DNA of 64,000 nt, taken from NCBI GenBank assembly GCA_030765045.1, contig CM060962.1, forward strand, positions 149,477,525 through 149,541,524. The letters run 5' to 3'. A model generated the notes under the pieces. The model saw only the letters and a program-made list of their open reading frames with translations, did no database searches and was not told where the DNA came from. Source of the DNA: Tenodera sinensis. Its lineage: Eukaryota; Arthropoda; Insecta; Mantodea; Mantidae. The first letter of the stretch is position 1. Each line of letters starts with the position of its first letter. The position numbers and the translations under genes are program-made. Below are positions 1-11,953 of the stretch, in pieces.

Positions 1-880
1 GCATAAGAGAAGGGTTTAAACAGAAGAAAAGCTGGATGATGTTGGCGCAGTACTTGAATATTCTCCTAATAAATCTTTATGTTGTGTAGCACAAGAAGTA
101 TGCATTTCAAAAGTTTCAGTCTATACAGCTATAAAACTTACAATTGAAACCTTACTGAATTACTATAGTCCAAGAATTATGGCCATGTGACAATGAAAGT
201 AAAGTGAATTTCTACAATTGGGTTTTACAGAACGTTCCATACTGGTATTGTCAATCTTCACTTCATTATTTTCTCTGGTGAAGCATGGTTTCATTTACAT
301 GGTTACATTCTGTTAGCTGAACAATTGATTCTGGAGCACAGAAAATCCAGGAATAATTCATGAAATTCCTCTGCATGAGGAAAGGGTTGGTTTGTGGTGT
401 GCTGTAACAGCACTCCATAATAGGACCAACAGTAACTTTGTTGACAAATAAATAATAGGACCTATATTTTTTTAATATACTGTAAATTCAGTGAGGCGTC
501 ATACACAAATATGCTCACATTTTTTTAACAATTACCTGATCATAAGTGATTATATAGATATTTTCAACAAGAATCTGCCACAGCCCATACTGCCCATAAT
601 TGTTTGGGGAGTATGAGGGAGATTTTTGAAGATAGAATTGTCTCTAAAGGTTTATGGCCTGCATGTTCCCCAGATCTTACTGCATGTGATTACTACCTGT
701 GGGTAACCCTAAAAAATTGGGTCTAAAGAAATAACCTACTGTGTAAATGAACTGAAAGACCATACTAACAGCAGAAATTAGAAGGTTTAGAGAGGAAGAA
801 CTTTTGTGCGAATGCAAATTTCATCAAAAGATATCAGGAATGTGTGAGTGCTGAAGGACTATCACTTTCAGCAACTGCTG
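1..880 (+). pseudogene. Decayed IS630/Tc1-mariner-type transposase
   Basis: Three frames read piecewise give a recognisable cut-and-paste transposase, broken by stops and frameshifts. Around 60-135 the reading SPNKSLCCVAQEVCISKVSV resembles the N-terminal helix-turn-helix of the insect mariner-like proteins that lie next to DUF4817-type domains. Around 280-400 come FHLHGY and IIHEIPLHEERVG, from the core. Around 568-715 QESATAHTAHNCL then KGLWPACSPDLTACDYYLW match the segment with the second and third catalytic aspartates; the first of these appears as E, a possible inactivating change. A C-terminal tail with FIKRYQECVSAEG follows near 820-860. The 5' end is outside the window and no terminal repeat was seen. 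Family identification is good; subfamily is uncertain. Confidence 0.7.
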
Positions 881-2990
881 TAACAAGTTAGTAAAATATA
901 ATGATGACTGCATACATGCCATAGACTAATGAGCATTTATGAGTAGAGTACTTGGGAAATTACACATTTAGATACAAGATAAACAAGTCTGGTGACAGCT
1001 GCCTCCAAATGCCAACAACTTTATGAGGGATGGGGATAATTTGTTACCCGTGATGTCCTTGCCTGAAGTCCAGTAACAATTCAACTTGATTTTCTTTTAT
1101 TATGGTTAATGCTTAGAAATTCTTATGCCTGCTCATAACCATGGCTTATTATGTTAAATTCACATTAAAGTTTATAATACTGCTATTTTCAAATAACTAC
1201 ATTTATTTAAATAATTTCTCCTAATTTGCTTTCAATTTTTAGATATTTTGGAAACACATTTACAATACCTTTTCTACATTGTAGCTTGTTAAGGAAAAAT
1301 AAACAGAAAGCCAGTGTCTTAAGCCCAAAAATAGGAATTTTAATGAAGATTAAAATAAGAACACTATGTATGAAGAGCGTTGTTTCAATTGCATTACACT
1401 GAAAAAACAAAACTTTACAGCAGCAAAAAACTGATTACTCCTAGCGTGAGAAATGTTTGACAAATTGTAAAATGTGCAGTTATTCTGTTTGATGCTTATT
1501 TCTAGAAACATGAAAAAGTGAAATCAATTTGCAATTGTGTTCTTCAAATTTAAGGAAATTGTTGATCTTAATATGCTGTGATCCTGTAATTGGTAAAATA
1601 TACAAAAAACACCATTAATAAGGTAGAAAATTAACCAATTATTTTTGTTATTATTATAGAAGAACAATTACTGTTAATATAAAATTAAATTTTTCACAGG
1701 AAATATTCTGATGTTTAGGCTGCTCATAATGTCCCTTCTGCCTACGGACTTTAATAAGATTTATACCAAACTAAGATATTATTACACAATAAAATATTTA
1801 CATTAACCATTCTGATATCCAATTCATAATATCTTTCTGTTATAATTCTTTAGTGATATATTGTATTATTTAAATGCTTGTTTATGTTGTTATTAAACAA
1901 AACTGTTAATACAAAATCTAAATCTTCTGGTTAAGTATTTTCATTTACAGAATGTTCAGAATGCCCATCCCATGGGTTTCTCCCAAAATTTGATTCAGTC
2001 CTCCTCCTCCTTCTAAGCAACCACAAGCTGACATACTCAGATTTAAGTTTATGGGCATGTTGGTTTTCTTCTCCTTCCTTCGGCTTCCTCTTGAATTATC
2101 ACCTACAATTCCTTCCTAATGAAACAGCTGCTCTTCTTTCACACACAACTCACAAAGGATATCTGTCATTATTGAACACATAGCATTGTCAGGAAAATTG
2201 CGCTGGTTGTTGGTATAACCAATTGAACAAAGTAACTAATCAGTTTCATCTTATTGTTAGTATTAATATTGGACACAACAGAAAACTGAATAGGATCAGA
2301 AACAGCTAGTTTTTAGCAGCTATTTACACTGTTAGTGAATACGTGTTACAACCTGACTTCATGACGTGAAGCTTTGGAAACTATATAAAAATGTGACACA
2401 CTCAACATAACAGACAAAAGATCTTATTGACATCACCATTAGAACTGTTGCTGTGTACAGAGAAAATTTTTAGAGTAGGTATAACAATTTATCTCAATTA
2501 TAGTATGAAGTATTTACCCTTTGGATTTTGCTACCATTCAGAATATTCTGGACATGCATACCTAAACTTTCCAGTTAAGTTATAAGTTGAGATGTTTTCT
2601 TCAATTGTTAATATTGAAACACACAAGAAATTTAAATAAACAGTAAATTTATCATGGATTTATTTATTTAAAATTTTGCCCTATCCATGACCATGCCTTG
2701 CATATAATAAGATCTCACTTCTCAAATTGAAGAACCTAATGCAAGAATTATGATGCATTATGCAGCTACAAGGACTCCTAGGATGCAGTTGCCAGAGTTA
2801 AACTTTTGCGCCTGTGGTACTGGAGTATAGAAAAACCTGTTGCAACGAACTGGATAAAATGTCTAAAATGCCTTGTCACATTCTTCTGGAATACCATTTG
2901 ACACTATTTGTATATTGAGGTCATAAACTTTGAGAATATACAATTCTACTTCTGATTCTTACAGTTTACCAATTCCTGAAATCCCCCCCC
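881..2990. other. AT-rich stretch without recognised genes
   Basis: No coding exon, RNA gene or recognisable repeat was found. Short open frames here, such as one at 1207-1410 on the minus strand, have low-complexity composition and no family resemblance. It may be intron or intergenic sequence. Confidence 0.5.
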
Positions 2991-3009
2991 GAAAAGGATC
3001 CTCCATCTG

Positions 3010-3480
3010 CCCCTGCCAATCTATACCTCAACAAAAACACTTTCCACCATGAAGGTCAATGAATGCGCATCCTTTAATCATTGGTACACATAGCAGATAA
3101 CCCACAAACTGGAATTCAACACCCCAAGCTACACTCCAACAAAATAATCTGCCAAGGATGTTACAGCTGCTTTGAGAAGAGCCAGACACAAAAGAAAGCC
3201 CACCACAGACACTCACAAGAAAGATAAACCAGCCACACAGCCCAGAAACCTTTCATCACAATATTTTTGGGAAGGGTAAGCAGATTGCTCCACAAGTATG
3301 GCTTCAAAATGATCCACAAGCCACCGCCTAAAATTAGACACTTGGTTAGGCAGTAAAAGATAACTTGGCTCTAATGGCACATGGTGTCTACAACGTTCCT
3401 TGTAGATGCAGTGCTGTGTATATTGGCCAAACAGGACACACTACTGCCGCACACATTACAAAACACTAAAGAAGTGTCAG
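3010..3480 (+). pseudogene. Penelope-like element relic: RT thumb and GIY-YIG endonuclease
   Basis: Piecewise translation gives TNLYLNKNTFHHEGQ near 3015-3060, then FITIFLGRVSRLLHKYGFK and MIHKPPPKIRHLV near 3255-3345, matching the end of a Penelope-like reverse transcriptase. GVYNVPCRCSAVYIGQTGH near 3385-3440 is the GIY-YIG endonuclease signature, with the paired cysteines that often precede it in this class. The reading crosses frameshifts and stops, so the copy is dead. Penelope-like elements copy RNA using a telomerase-related RT plus this endonuclease. Polymerase fingers and palm, and both element ends, are missing or unrecognisable. Confidence 0.7.
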
Positions 3481-4045
3481 GCTCAAGCAACCCAAATAAT
3501 CCTGAAAAAAAGGCCACAAGACCAACTTCAACAAGACCAAGGTAGTGGCAAAGTGTTTGAGCTATTGGGAAAGAAAGATGAAAAAGTTTCTAGTCATCTT
3601 ATCCAAAATAAATAATCTTAACCATGATTCAAAATTACCCCTAAATTTGGGGTAGTGGCACCTCCACTACAAGTAAAGAAGTTCACCACTTGATTACGGA
3701 CAGCCTTTTGACACATGCTACAACAGAGTTAAAAATCTTTCAAGTAATTGTAATGTAAATATACCATTAGAGCATGAAAGTTCAGGTATGCACCACAGTA
3801 GCGCTAATGAACAAGTAGCTAAGCTCAATAAACCAAATGGCACCACAGGTACTCTGTGTGGTCGACTGGCATATGGTGAGTATAAGCAGATCAAGCCAAT
3901 AGGTAGCAAGTTAGTCAGAACCAGTGCCTCACCTTATACGGTCGACAGCACAGGTTACCATGGTGCAAATAATTATGAACCATGATGACTCAATTTTTGG
4001 GATACAACAACCTCTAAAACCTCACTATCCCACTCCTCATCTTGT
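3481..4045 (+). other. Unassigned stretch downstream of the Penelope-like relic
   Basis: An open frame at 3788-3985 shows no known domain. It may be the trailing part of the element upstream or unrelated sequence. No repeat partner in the window was noticed. Confidence 0.3.
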
Positions 4046-4322
4046 TTATCCATCGTGGCCTAGTTCCCCAGCTTGACGATCCCTGGCGGTGCTGAGCTCA
4101 GCAGACTTCTCTGCCAGTGTGTCTTGCATAGTCAAGTGGAGCCTTGCTGCCGCCTGATGACTATTTGGACTGGTGTGACAAACCTGCAAAGCCACCTCGC
4201 CTAAGGGAAGTACTCAGGAAAGGACATGTGGTGCCATAGCCTACCGATTGGGATCTATCTTTGCTACACCTCTTGGTAGTACTAGCACACAGCCATGGAT
4301 AACTACCAGTCCTCAGCATTGG
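4046..4322 (+). repeat. Repeat R, copy 1
   Basis: About 275 bp matching the second copy at 4916-5192 in direct orientation. Shared landmarks include CTTCTCTGCCAGTGTGT near the start and ACACCTCTTGGTAGTAC near the end. The copies are clearly diverged. The class is unknown. An S3 SINE lies in the ~600 bp between them. Confidence 0.7.
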
Positions 4323-4479
4323 TGATCACAGACGAAGCTACCCGGAGGTAACTACAGTGCAACTAGAGGCAGTATGTGCTACTGCTATCCCTCTACCAGT
4401 TTTCTACAAGGAAGATTCTGCAACCTAGTTCCTTCAAGCAGAAGCAATCTTTGCAGCACATAACATTACCACACAATGC

Positions 4480-4742
4480 ACCCACTTTGTGGACAGCTGC
4501 CTCTAAATTAAAATTATTTTGTTGTTTAATGATGTTGTCAACTGCCAGGATCATATCAGCATCACCAGTGTGTCGGAATTTCATCCTGCAGGAGTTCTTT
4601 TACATGCCAGTAAATCTACTGACATGGAGCTGTCATTTTTAAGCACTCTTAAAAACCATAGGTGTGGGCCAGATTTGAACCTGTGACCTTGGGATTAGTA
4701 GGGCAGCGTCTAACTCACTGAGCCACTCAGACCGACAGTTGA
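4480..4742 (-). mobile_element. tRNA-derived SINE, family S3 copy 1
   Basis: Read on the minus strand it starts with a tRNA-like head carrying an A-box-like GGCTCAGTGAGTTAGAC and a B-box GGTTCAAATC. A conserved body follows containing CATGTAAAAGAACTCCTG, with a short tail of the TTAAACAACAAAAT type. It matches the plus-strand copy at 35472-35700 along its whole length, which defines the family. The head implies RNA polymerase III transcription; such elements are mobilised by LINE enzymes. Confidence 0.75.
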
Positions 4743-4915
4743 CTTGAGGATAGTGCGGGTTGCAGACCGTGTGGTCAACCTGGGAGGACATCCATACCAA
4801 GTATGCAAATAGTATCTGTTCGAGATCCACACTCCAACAAACCAACAGCAACTCCAACGGCCACTCGAAGACACCCAACTTGGCAACTAGAAGCCAGGCT
4901 GGCACTAGCACATCA

Positions 4916-5192
4916 GAGGGGCTACCCGGGCTTGACAATCCCTGTCAGTGGACTTCTCTGCCAGTGTGTTTCACATTGTCAAGCAGAGCCTTTCAGATCT
5001 AGCAGCCCAATGACTCCCATTCGGACTGACATGACGAACCCGTTTCGATTCCTTGAAGCCACCTTGTCTAGGGGAAGTGTTCAGTAAGGTATATGCAGTA
5101 ACTTAACCTATTGATCAGGATCTATCTTTGCCACACCTCTTGGTAGTACCAGCACACAACCATGGACTACCACTGGTCCTCAACATTTGGCA
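4916..5192 (+). repeat. Repeat R, copy 2
   Basis: Direct-orientation partner of 4046-4322, with the same landmarks including the CCTCTTGGTAGTACCAGCAC segment. The two copies may be terminal repeats of one degraded element or independent insertions; the sequence does not decide. Confidence 0.7.
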
Positions 5193-5354
5193 TAGACACC
5201 ATTGATAAAGTTATAATATGTTACCAACCTGTCGTGTTTCAGGACTTTAGAAAATTTCATGGCATTTCTACCATTACTTGAGTTAAAAAGCATGTGTGTA
5301 CAAATTGCTATAAAATGCTCCAATTCAAAATATCAGGCATAAAAAGATAAATAA

Positions 5355-5427
5355 ATAAAAGAGGGGAAAGAAAGAAAGAAAGAAAGAAACATGGGAGGGA
5401 GGGAGGGCGGAAGGAAGGAAGGAAGGA

Positions 5428-5495
<68 letters not shown>

Positions 5496-5531
5496 AGGAA
5501 AGAAAGAAAGAAGGAAAGAAAGAAAGAAGGA

Positions 5532-5595
<64 letters not shown>

Positions 5596-5648
5596 AAAAG
5601 AAGGTAAGGGAAGGAAAAGAAAGGAAAAGAAAAGGAAAGGAAAAAAAA
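5355..5648 (+). repeat. (GAAA)n / (GGAA)n polypurine microsatellite
   Basis: Almost pure purine on the plus strand for about 290 bp, mostly AAAG/GAAA tetranucleotides with blocks of GGAA and GGGA. Long open frames on both strands here are repeat artefacts. Confidence 0.95.
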
Positions 5649-5660
5649 TGAATAGTTTCC

Positions 5661-7202
5661 TACTAGATCCATGCTCATGTCTCAATTGCATTAAATCCAA
5701 ATTGCTTCATGCAAATCAATAAGATTTCAGCTTCACTCCAGAAATGGAGAAACGGACTTCCATTTCCATGAGTTTATCCTGAAGATGAAGATGACAAACA
5801 CCTTTCAATATATTGGTTTCAAACCAACAATTTATCTGGCTGGAAGCCCGATAAAATTTAGTTATTATGCCATCAGAAAAGCTTCAGCTTTCATTTTAAA
5901 TCAGTAGCTATTTTTAGAATGGAAACAGGACATTCTTGACAAAGCACTTAAATGCACTAAACATTTTAAACTCTGACAAATGTACACTGTGCAGCAATTT
6001 GAATGCAGCTATGGACAAAGAGGCATTATTATGCCCTATTATGAACAAAGGGAATAGTGACCTGACAGTGTCTGATTGGTATGCTAGAGTAAGAACCATG
6101 TAATTGAAGTAGAGAAAGAAGAGGAGCAGAAGAAGAAAACAATTTTGTTTTAAGTGCTGTGATTTAAGTATTGCTATGACTATGTTTGTAGGTTTCTGAT
6201 AAGTATAAACTTATAGAATTGAGATATGCAGGACATAATTTATTGGAGTCTAGACATGCAACTTCCTGCTGATATACATGCAAGTCATTTCCTGGAATTC
6301 ATGATGCAGGAACAGATTGTGTGTTTCCTTACAATTATTTCCTCCCTTGCACATGTGGAGTGAATTTAGTTAATGTGTGCTGACAAAGGTTCCAGTCGGC
6401 AGCCTCTGTCAGCTTTAATGTTTATATTTAAATCTTTTGACTTAGGAGAGGCAATTATGTGTGTGCTAAGAGGAACCTGTGACACTTTGCTCTTTGAAGA
6501 TCTCTTTGACTATTTTCTAAGATGGAATTTGGGATGCCAGGAATATCTGCAAAGGCAAAGCCAGCAGCTGTCTATCACTAACCACCCTTTCCTCTTCTCT
6601 CATTGCAATGTAGATTAAAAACTTTATTTATACAGATAAAACCTTCCTAGTACTGGAATTACATGTCTATTTCAGTAGGATTAAACCTGCACCACACTCC
6701 CAGCTGCCCTTAGTAATACCCTGAGTTACCAGCTGCACTTCCCTTCAAGTCATCCTATGTCACACCATGGGTGGAGATGCGAAGTGATGCTCCCTGCGTT
6801 ACATCTGGCATAGGCACTTGTCCTTTTGTTAAAGAGGATATTCAATCATGTATCTGTTTTCCGAGTGTTTACTTTCTTTTTCTTTTTTTATCTTCTACAT
6901 TGTTGTGCTTTCCTGCATGGTGAAGGGTTGTAACTTTTGTTTGCCTGATGATTTGATGTGCCCTCCGAAATAATGTGTTTTATTAAAACTGATTATTGCA
7001 TCCCCTCTTTGTTAATTGGAAGCAACAGATATTTCTGGTTTTCATATCATGGATTGTTCTAGTTTTCTTGTTTTTTGTATGTAAATGTGGTATGCAGAAT
7101 CAAAATACTGCATGAGACAGACTACTTTGGAACACATAAGGATAATAGCCCTCCTTCCAAAGTTAAATCTTATAAAATGACAGCTTTTTAATGGATGTTG
7201 CA
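5661..7202. other. No gene recognised
   Basis: No domain-bearing reading frame, SINE head or microsatellite was found. A frame at 6373-6618 has no recognisable domain and no splice context I can defend. Confidence 0.45.
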
Positions 7203-7400
7203 GGGCAAAACATTTAAACAGAATTGGGATATATTCTTCACCACTCTGTCCTCTATGTGATCTGCAAGAGGAAATGGATCGGGACCACCTTCAAATATGC
7301 CCGGCCACTTCTAGTACCCCATCCATCAGTGAAAAATATTGGAGAGCAAGAGGATTAATGACTTCATTGTCAGAAATCCAGCATTAGCTAACAACATTTT
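7203..7400 (+). mobile_element. LINE-B 3' end, strongly 5'-truncated
   Basis: About 195 bp nearly identical to the 3' coding end of the RNase H LINE at 45105-46095, including the cysteine motif region SSPLCPLCDLQEEMD and terminal SEKYWRARGLMTSLSEIQH followed by a stop. It starts abruptly in the C-terminal zinc-knuckle region, as expected for incomplete target-primed reverse transcription. The close match implies a fairly recent insertion. Confidence 0.85.
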
Positions 7401-7430
7401 AATTTGTAATTGTAATTGTTGTTTTTATGT

Positions 7431-8352
7431 TTACTGCAAGAAAAGATAAAACGAAAGTACAATGCTCAGGACACAAAGTTAATTTCCTTCCAACTTTGTC
7501 TTTCATATGTAGCAATATGATAAATTTCAAAGTATTTTATAATGTTTTGGATTAACTTTTATTCCACATTTTAAACATGTTCATCAAATCTTCTAGGCAG
7601 AGTTCTTTCTTTTTGGCATGGACTACTTTACATGTGCCTTTTTGAGAATTCAATGATCTAGTGTATTTATTTTTAAGCACTATATGAGTTATATGCTAGA
7701 ATTGATAATTTCAGGCATCATAAATAATTAATTGTAATTATTTTACGCCACTGCTGAAAACACACTGATCTGTTTTAACAAACAGAATAAGACTGTATGA
7801 ATTGCCTTTTCTACTTCTTCATACATGCATTGATGTCAGTATGTGCAAATTATGGTTATTCTGTTGGTAACATGCATAACATTACAAATCAAACAATTTT
7901 AATTTGTAACCATGGCTAATTCACAACAATTATTTCAGAATGTTGTTTTAAGTTAATGTTTATCTACAGAAAGAAAGTGTTGAAAACTTTTTGAATTAAA
8001 GCTTCAAACCTCTAATTCTTCATTGGTGTAGCTTAATTCTTATAAAATCTTGAAACGGTGATACAGCTATGGCAGATACAAAATTTAATGATGGCTGATA
8101 CTGGCCATTACTGTTCTCTTTTTGTTCTGCAAAACAATTCTGTTGGTGCAAATGATATTTTAGCACTGGCTTTACAGCATGATTTCACGGCGTGCTTAAC
8201 TGTACAACACTGCAAGGCATCGCAAGCTTCTGATTCGATTTTGTGTTGAACCACTTGGCATAAATTTTGTGTCAGCTATATTGAAATTCAGCTTCCTTAG
8301 AAACAAACAAACCTAGTTAGATTTGTAGTTGTAAGCTTTCACCACTAGAGTT
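7431..8352. other. AT-rich sequence, no gene recognised
   Basis: Contains no supported coding or RNA feature. The open frame at 8058-8249 has no recognisable homology. Confidence 0.45.
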
Positions 8353-8419
8353 AGAATTAAGGCTAGAGATTTCTTCTGGACTTAAAAGCTGTGGTCTGCT
8401 GGAGTTTTGAGGTCCAGAC

Positions 8420-8452
8420 GTTTCGTCCACACCTGCGGTGGACATCATTGGT
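8420..8452 (-). ncRNA. Hammerhead-like motif in left arm
   Basis: Minus strand reads CAATGATGTCCACC, a short loop, then GGTGTGGAC and GAAAC. The GTCCAC/GTGGAC helix corresponds to stem II and GAAA to the 3' part of the catalytic core. The 5' core is AATGATG rather than the consensus CTGATGA, so activity is doubtful. A following hairpin pairs GTCTG with CAGAC. Confidence 0.35.
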
Positions 8453-8658
8453 GGAGTAGTCTGAGTCTTCTCGGTGAAGGTTCAGTTACAACAGAATCGT
8501 TTATGACTGGAGGTGCCGTATTTATATGTGGACCGCTCACAGGGGATTGGCTGGGCTTGAGCGGGAGGTGTGTGTTAGATGGGCGGGGCTTCTCCATTAT
8601 GATTGCTGATTGGTTTACGTGATTTCTCTGCATTAGTGGTTCTTTTTTATTAATAAAG

Positions 8659-9254
<596 letters not shown>

Positions 9255-9992
9255 GTTCCAAGCTAAGAACTTCTGGACATGATTTACAAACAAAATTAGT
9301 ATAAATATGAGCCCAAACAATTTGTGTAAAACTTAAGAACTAAAATAATAAGACGCAGCTATAGTGCAGACAATACTAAAAACTCAAGTAGGAATACAAT
9401 TGACTGACGCAACTATTTGCGACACTAATCACTAAACTATTTGTATACATTCTATATATACTAGTGTACATTGACTGACGCATACACATGCGCCCATTAT
9501 TACAATTCAATAAGACGCCCTCCCCTATTGGAGGTCAGATTAAAAACAAAGAATACTGCTAAGTTTAAGTCTCTCAAAATTAATTCTGACTATGTCCTCA
9601 TGTTTCAGGATGTAACACACCACGACGGCGTTTCCATCCGGAAACGAACCTTAATCCTTAACTAATCCCACACCATGACTTCGCCAGGGTGTAGACAGGG
9701 CCTCGGTCATGTTTACGTCCAGCCACCCAATTTCACCCGGCCAGCCAACACATATTCTCCTTTGAATCCGCAGGTGCGATTCGCAGTACTGCCGGATATC
9801 CTTCCTCGAATTCTCTCCGGTGGAGGTTTTTTAGTGTGTAGTACCTTCGGGTGAAGCTCACAGTCCCCACTGTGCCTCCCAGTACAGTGGAACTCCATAA
9901 ATGGATTTTTCCTCCACCCGAAAAAAAAAAAAAAAAAAATAAACGATTCTGTTGTAATTGTACCTTCACCGAGAAGACTCAGACTACGCCAC

Positions 9993-10023
9993 CGATGATG
10001 TCCACCACAGGTGTGGACGAAAT
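9993..10023 (+). ncRNA. Hammerhead-like motif in right arm
   Basis: CCGATGATGTCCACC, loop ACA, GGTGTGGAC, then GAAAT. Helix II is the same as in the left arm. The two arms differ in the loop (ACA versus GCA) and beside the GAAA, but stem bases are kept. The first core base triplet is CCG rather than CTG. Confidence 0.4.
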
Positions 10024-10090
10024 GTCTGGACCTCAAAACTCCAGCAGACCACGGCTTTTAAGCCCGGAAGAAATCTCTAGCCTTAATTCT

Positions 10091-10680
10091 TGTTACATTT
10101 GTTGATTTTGATTTATGCCTTTAAGAATAATGCTTAAAGTTTATATCTATTATGGGTGTGATAAAATTAATTTCTTTTTTTTGTGACTTTGAGATAAAAT
10201 ATGAACAGTACTCTGAGATTATACTATCTGTGTAATTTAGATCATTTTTGGGCTCACTTTTTTTATCCTTAAGAGAATACTTATTTAGAAGTTTTTTACA
10301 TTTTATTAAAATAAGGTTGATTCTCTACTTCCCAAACATGCCTCCCATTAAGTCTGTATATCTGAATTGAAACTATTCAATCTTCTTAGAATAAATTTAG
10401 CACTAGAATTTGAAATATTTTGTCACCTTCCTTGTTAAATAGAGTTAATAATAGCATGCAAACATTAGACACTGGATGGACGTACAGTTTAGTTATTATA
10501 AGGTTCAAAAGTAAATGCAGGACATGTTATTCTACTGATGATAATATTATGCATATTTCAAGCCAGTAACAGTCAAAGCTGGAATTACATTACTGAGGTG
10601 TTGTGTTAACATTTTGGCAAGGTTTACAGAAGCATTGCTGTATTCCTTTTCATGCATTTTGTTCTAGAATAGTGCAATTA
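10091..10680. other. No gene recognised
   Basis: AT-rich sequence between two transposons; no feature could be supported. Confidence 0.5.
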
Positions 10681-10689
10681 CAAGGGTTA

Positions 10690-11860
10690 TCCCAAAAGTA
10701 AGGTCCCCAATTTCATTAAAAATATAAAGAAATGTTTATTGGCAAGAAATGGTACATAGTTTAGAAGCTTAAACATTTTACTATTTTTCCACAAAATTGC
10801 CATTTCGATTGATGCATTTTTGTAAATGCTGGGACTGTTTTCGAATGCCCGTATCATACCAGCCATGCGATTGAAGAAGTGTTGGACCTCATCTTTCACT
10901 TTGTTGCCACTGAAACATCTTTCAGCCGATTGTTCTGTCAACTTGAGAAACAAGTGGTAGTCATTGGGTGCTAAGTCTGGACTATAGGGTGGATGGGTGA
11001 TGATGTCCCATTCAAACTGTTGCAGAAGATCCATGGTTTGATGGGCAGTGTGGAGGCAAGCATTGTCATGGAGAAGGCTTTTGCCCCTGCTGAACATTCC
11101 TCTTCTTCAGTTCTGAATTGCCCACCTGAGGTTTTTTAAATGTCTGACAGTATCTGTCGTCATTTACTGTTGTCTCGGGATCCATAAAGTCGACCAACAA
11201 TATCCCCTTTTGATCCCAAAACACAGTTGCCATGACTTTACCGGCAGACTATGTTCTTTTGAATTTTCGCAGTTTGGGTGTATCGGAATGCGTCATTCAC
11301 ATGATTGTTGTTTGGCCTCAGGTGTGAAGTGGAAAGACCAGGTTTCATCACCCATGACTATTGAACCCAAATGGATGTCCTTTTCATCTGCATAGCATTG
11401 AAGAAATTGGTGGGAAGCTTCAGCATGTTGCCTTTGTGGTCTTCTGTCAGTACTCTTGGGATGCATCTTGTGCACACCTTCTGAAATTCCAACTCTTCAA
11501 TTAAAGTCCAGTGAATGGTGCTTCGAGAAATCTCAGGAACAACAATGAAGAGCTCGTGGAGAATGACTTGCCCATCGTGAAGCATGATTTGTTCAACCTG
11601 TGCGATTTTCTCATTGGGAATTGACGGTCTGCCGCTTCTTTCCTCGTTATGAATTTCCATATGACCTCATTATGAATTTCCATACGACCATGTGCAAACT
11701 CTCTACATCACTTGCGGGCATTTTTAACACCCGTACAAGACTCTCCATACACTTCCATCAACTGTTGATTAATTTCAATTGGTTTAACCCCTTTTGCACT
11801 AAAAGACTGAATAACTGTGCAAACTTCACACCTGGCGGTAGTGGCTAACGGGAGCTCCAT
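10690..11860 (-). pseudogene. Mariner transposase, frameshifted
   Basis: The protein starts MELPLATTARCEV at 11860 and runs toward 10690 through several frameshifts. In order: N-terminal helix-turn-helix (IEINQQLMEVYGES), linker and second HTH (RSGRPSIPNEKIAQVEQIML), catalytic core with MGDETWSF (first Asp), LLHDNACLHTAH (second Asp) and PPYSPDLAPNDYHLF (third Asp). I count 34 residues between the second and third aspartates, the D34D spacing of mariner. A short tandem duplication around 11640-11700 repeats GAAATTCATAA and adds a frameshift. The enzyme would excise and paste the element at TA sites; this copy cannot make full-length protein. Confidence 0.88.
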
Positions 11861-11953
11861 TACAACTGACTGCCAAGCCAAGACTGAGGGCTCCAGCGGA
11901 TGTGCGGTGGTTTCTGTAAAGAGTGGAAAGAGGAAGGAAAAAAGCAGTATGGC

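Noticed and set aside
5308..5700. 130- and 117-codon serine/phenylalanine-rich frames and an 86-codon lysine-rich frame
   Set aside because: Translation of the GAAA repeat in different frames.
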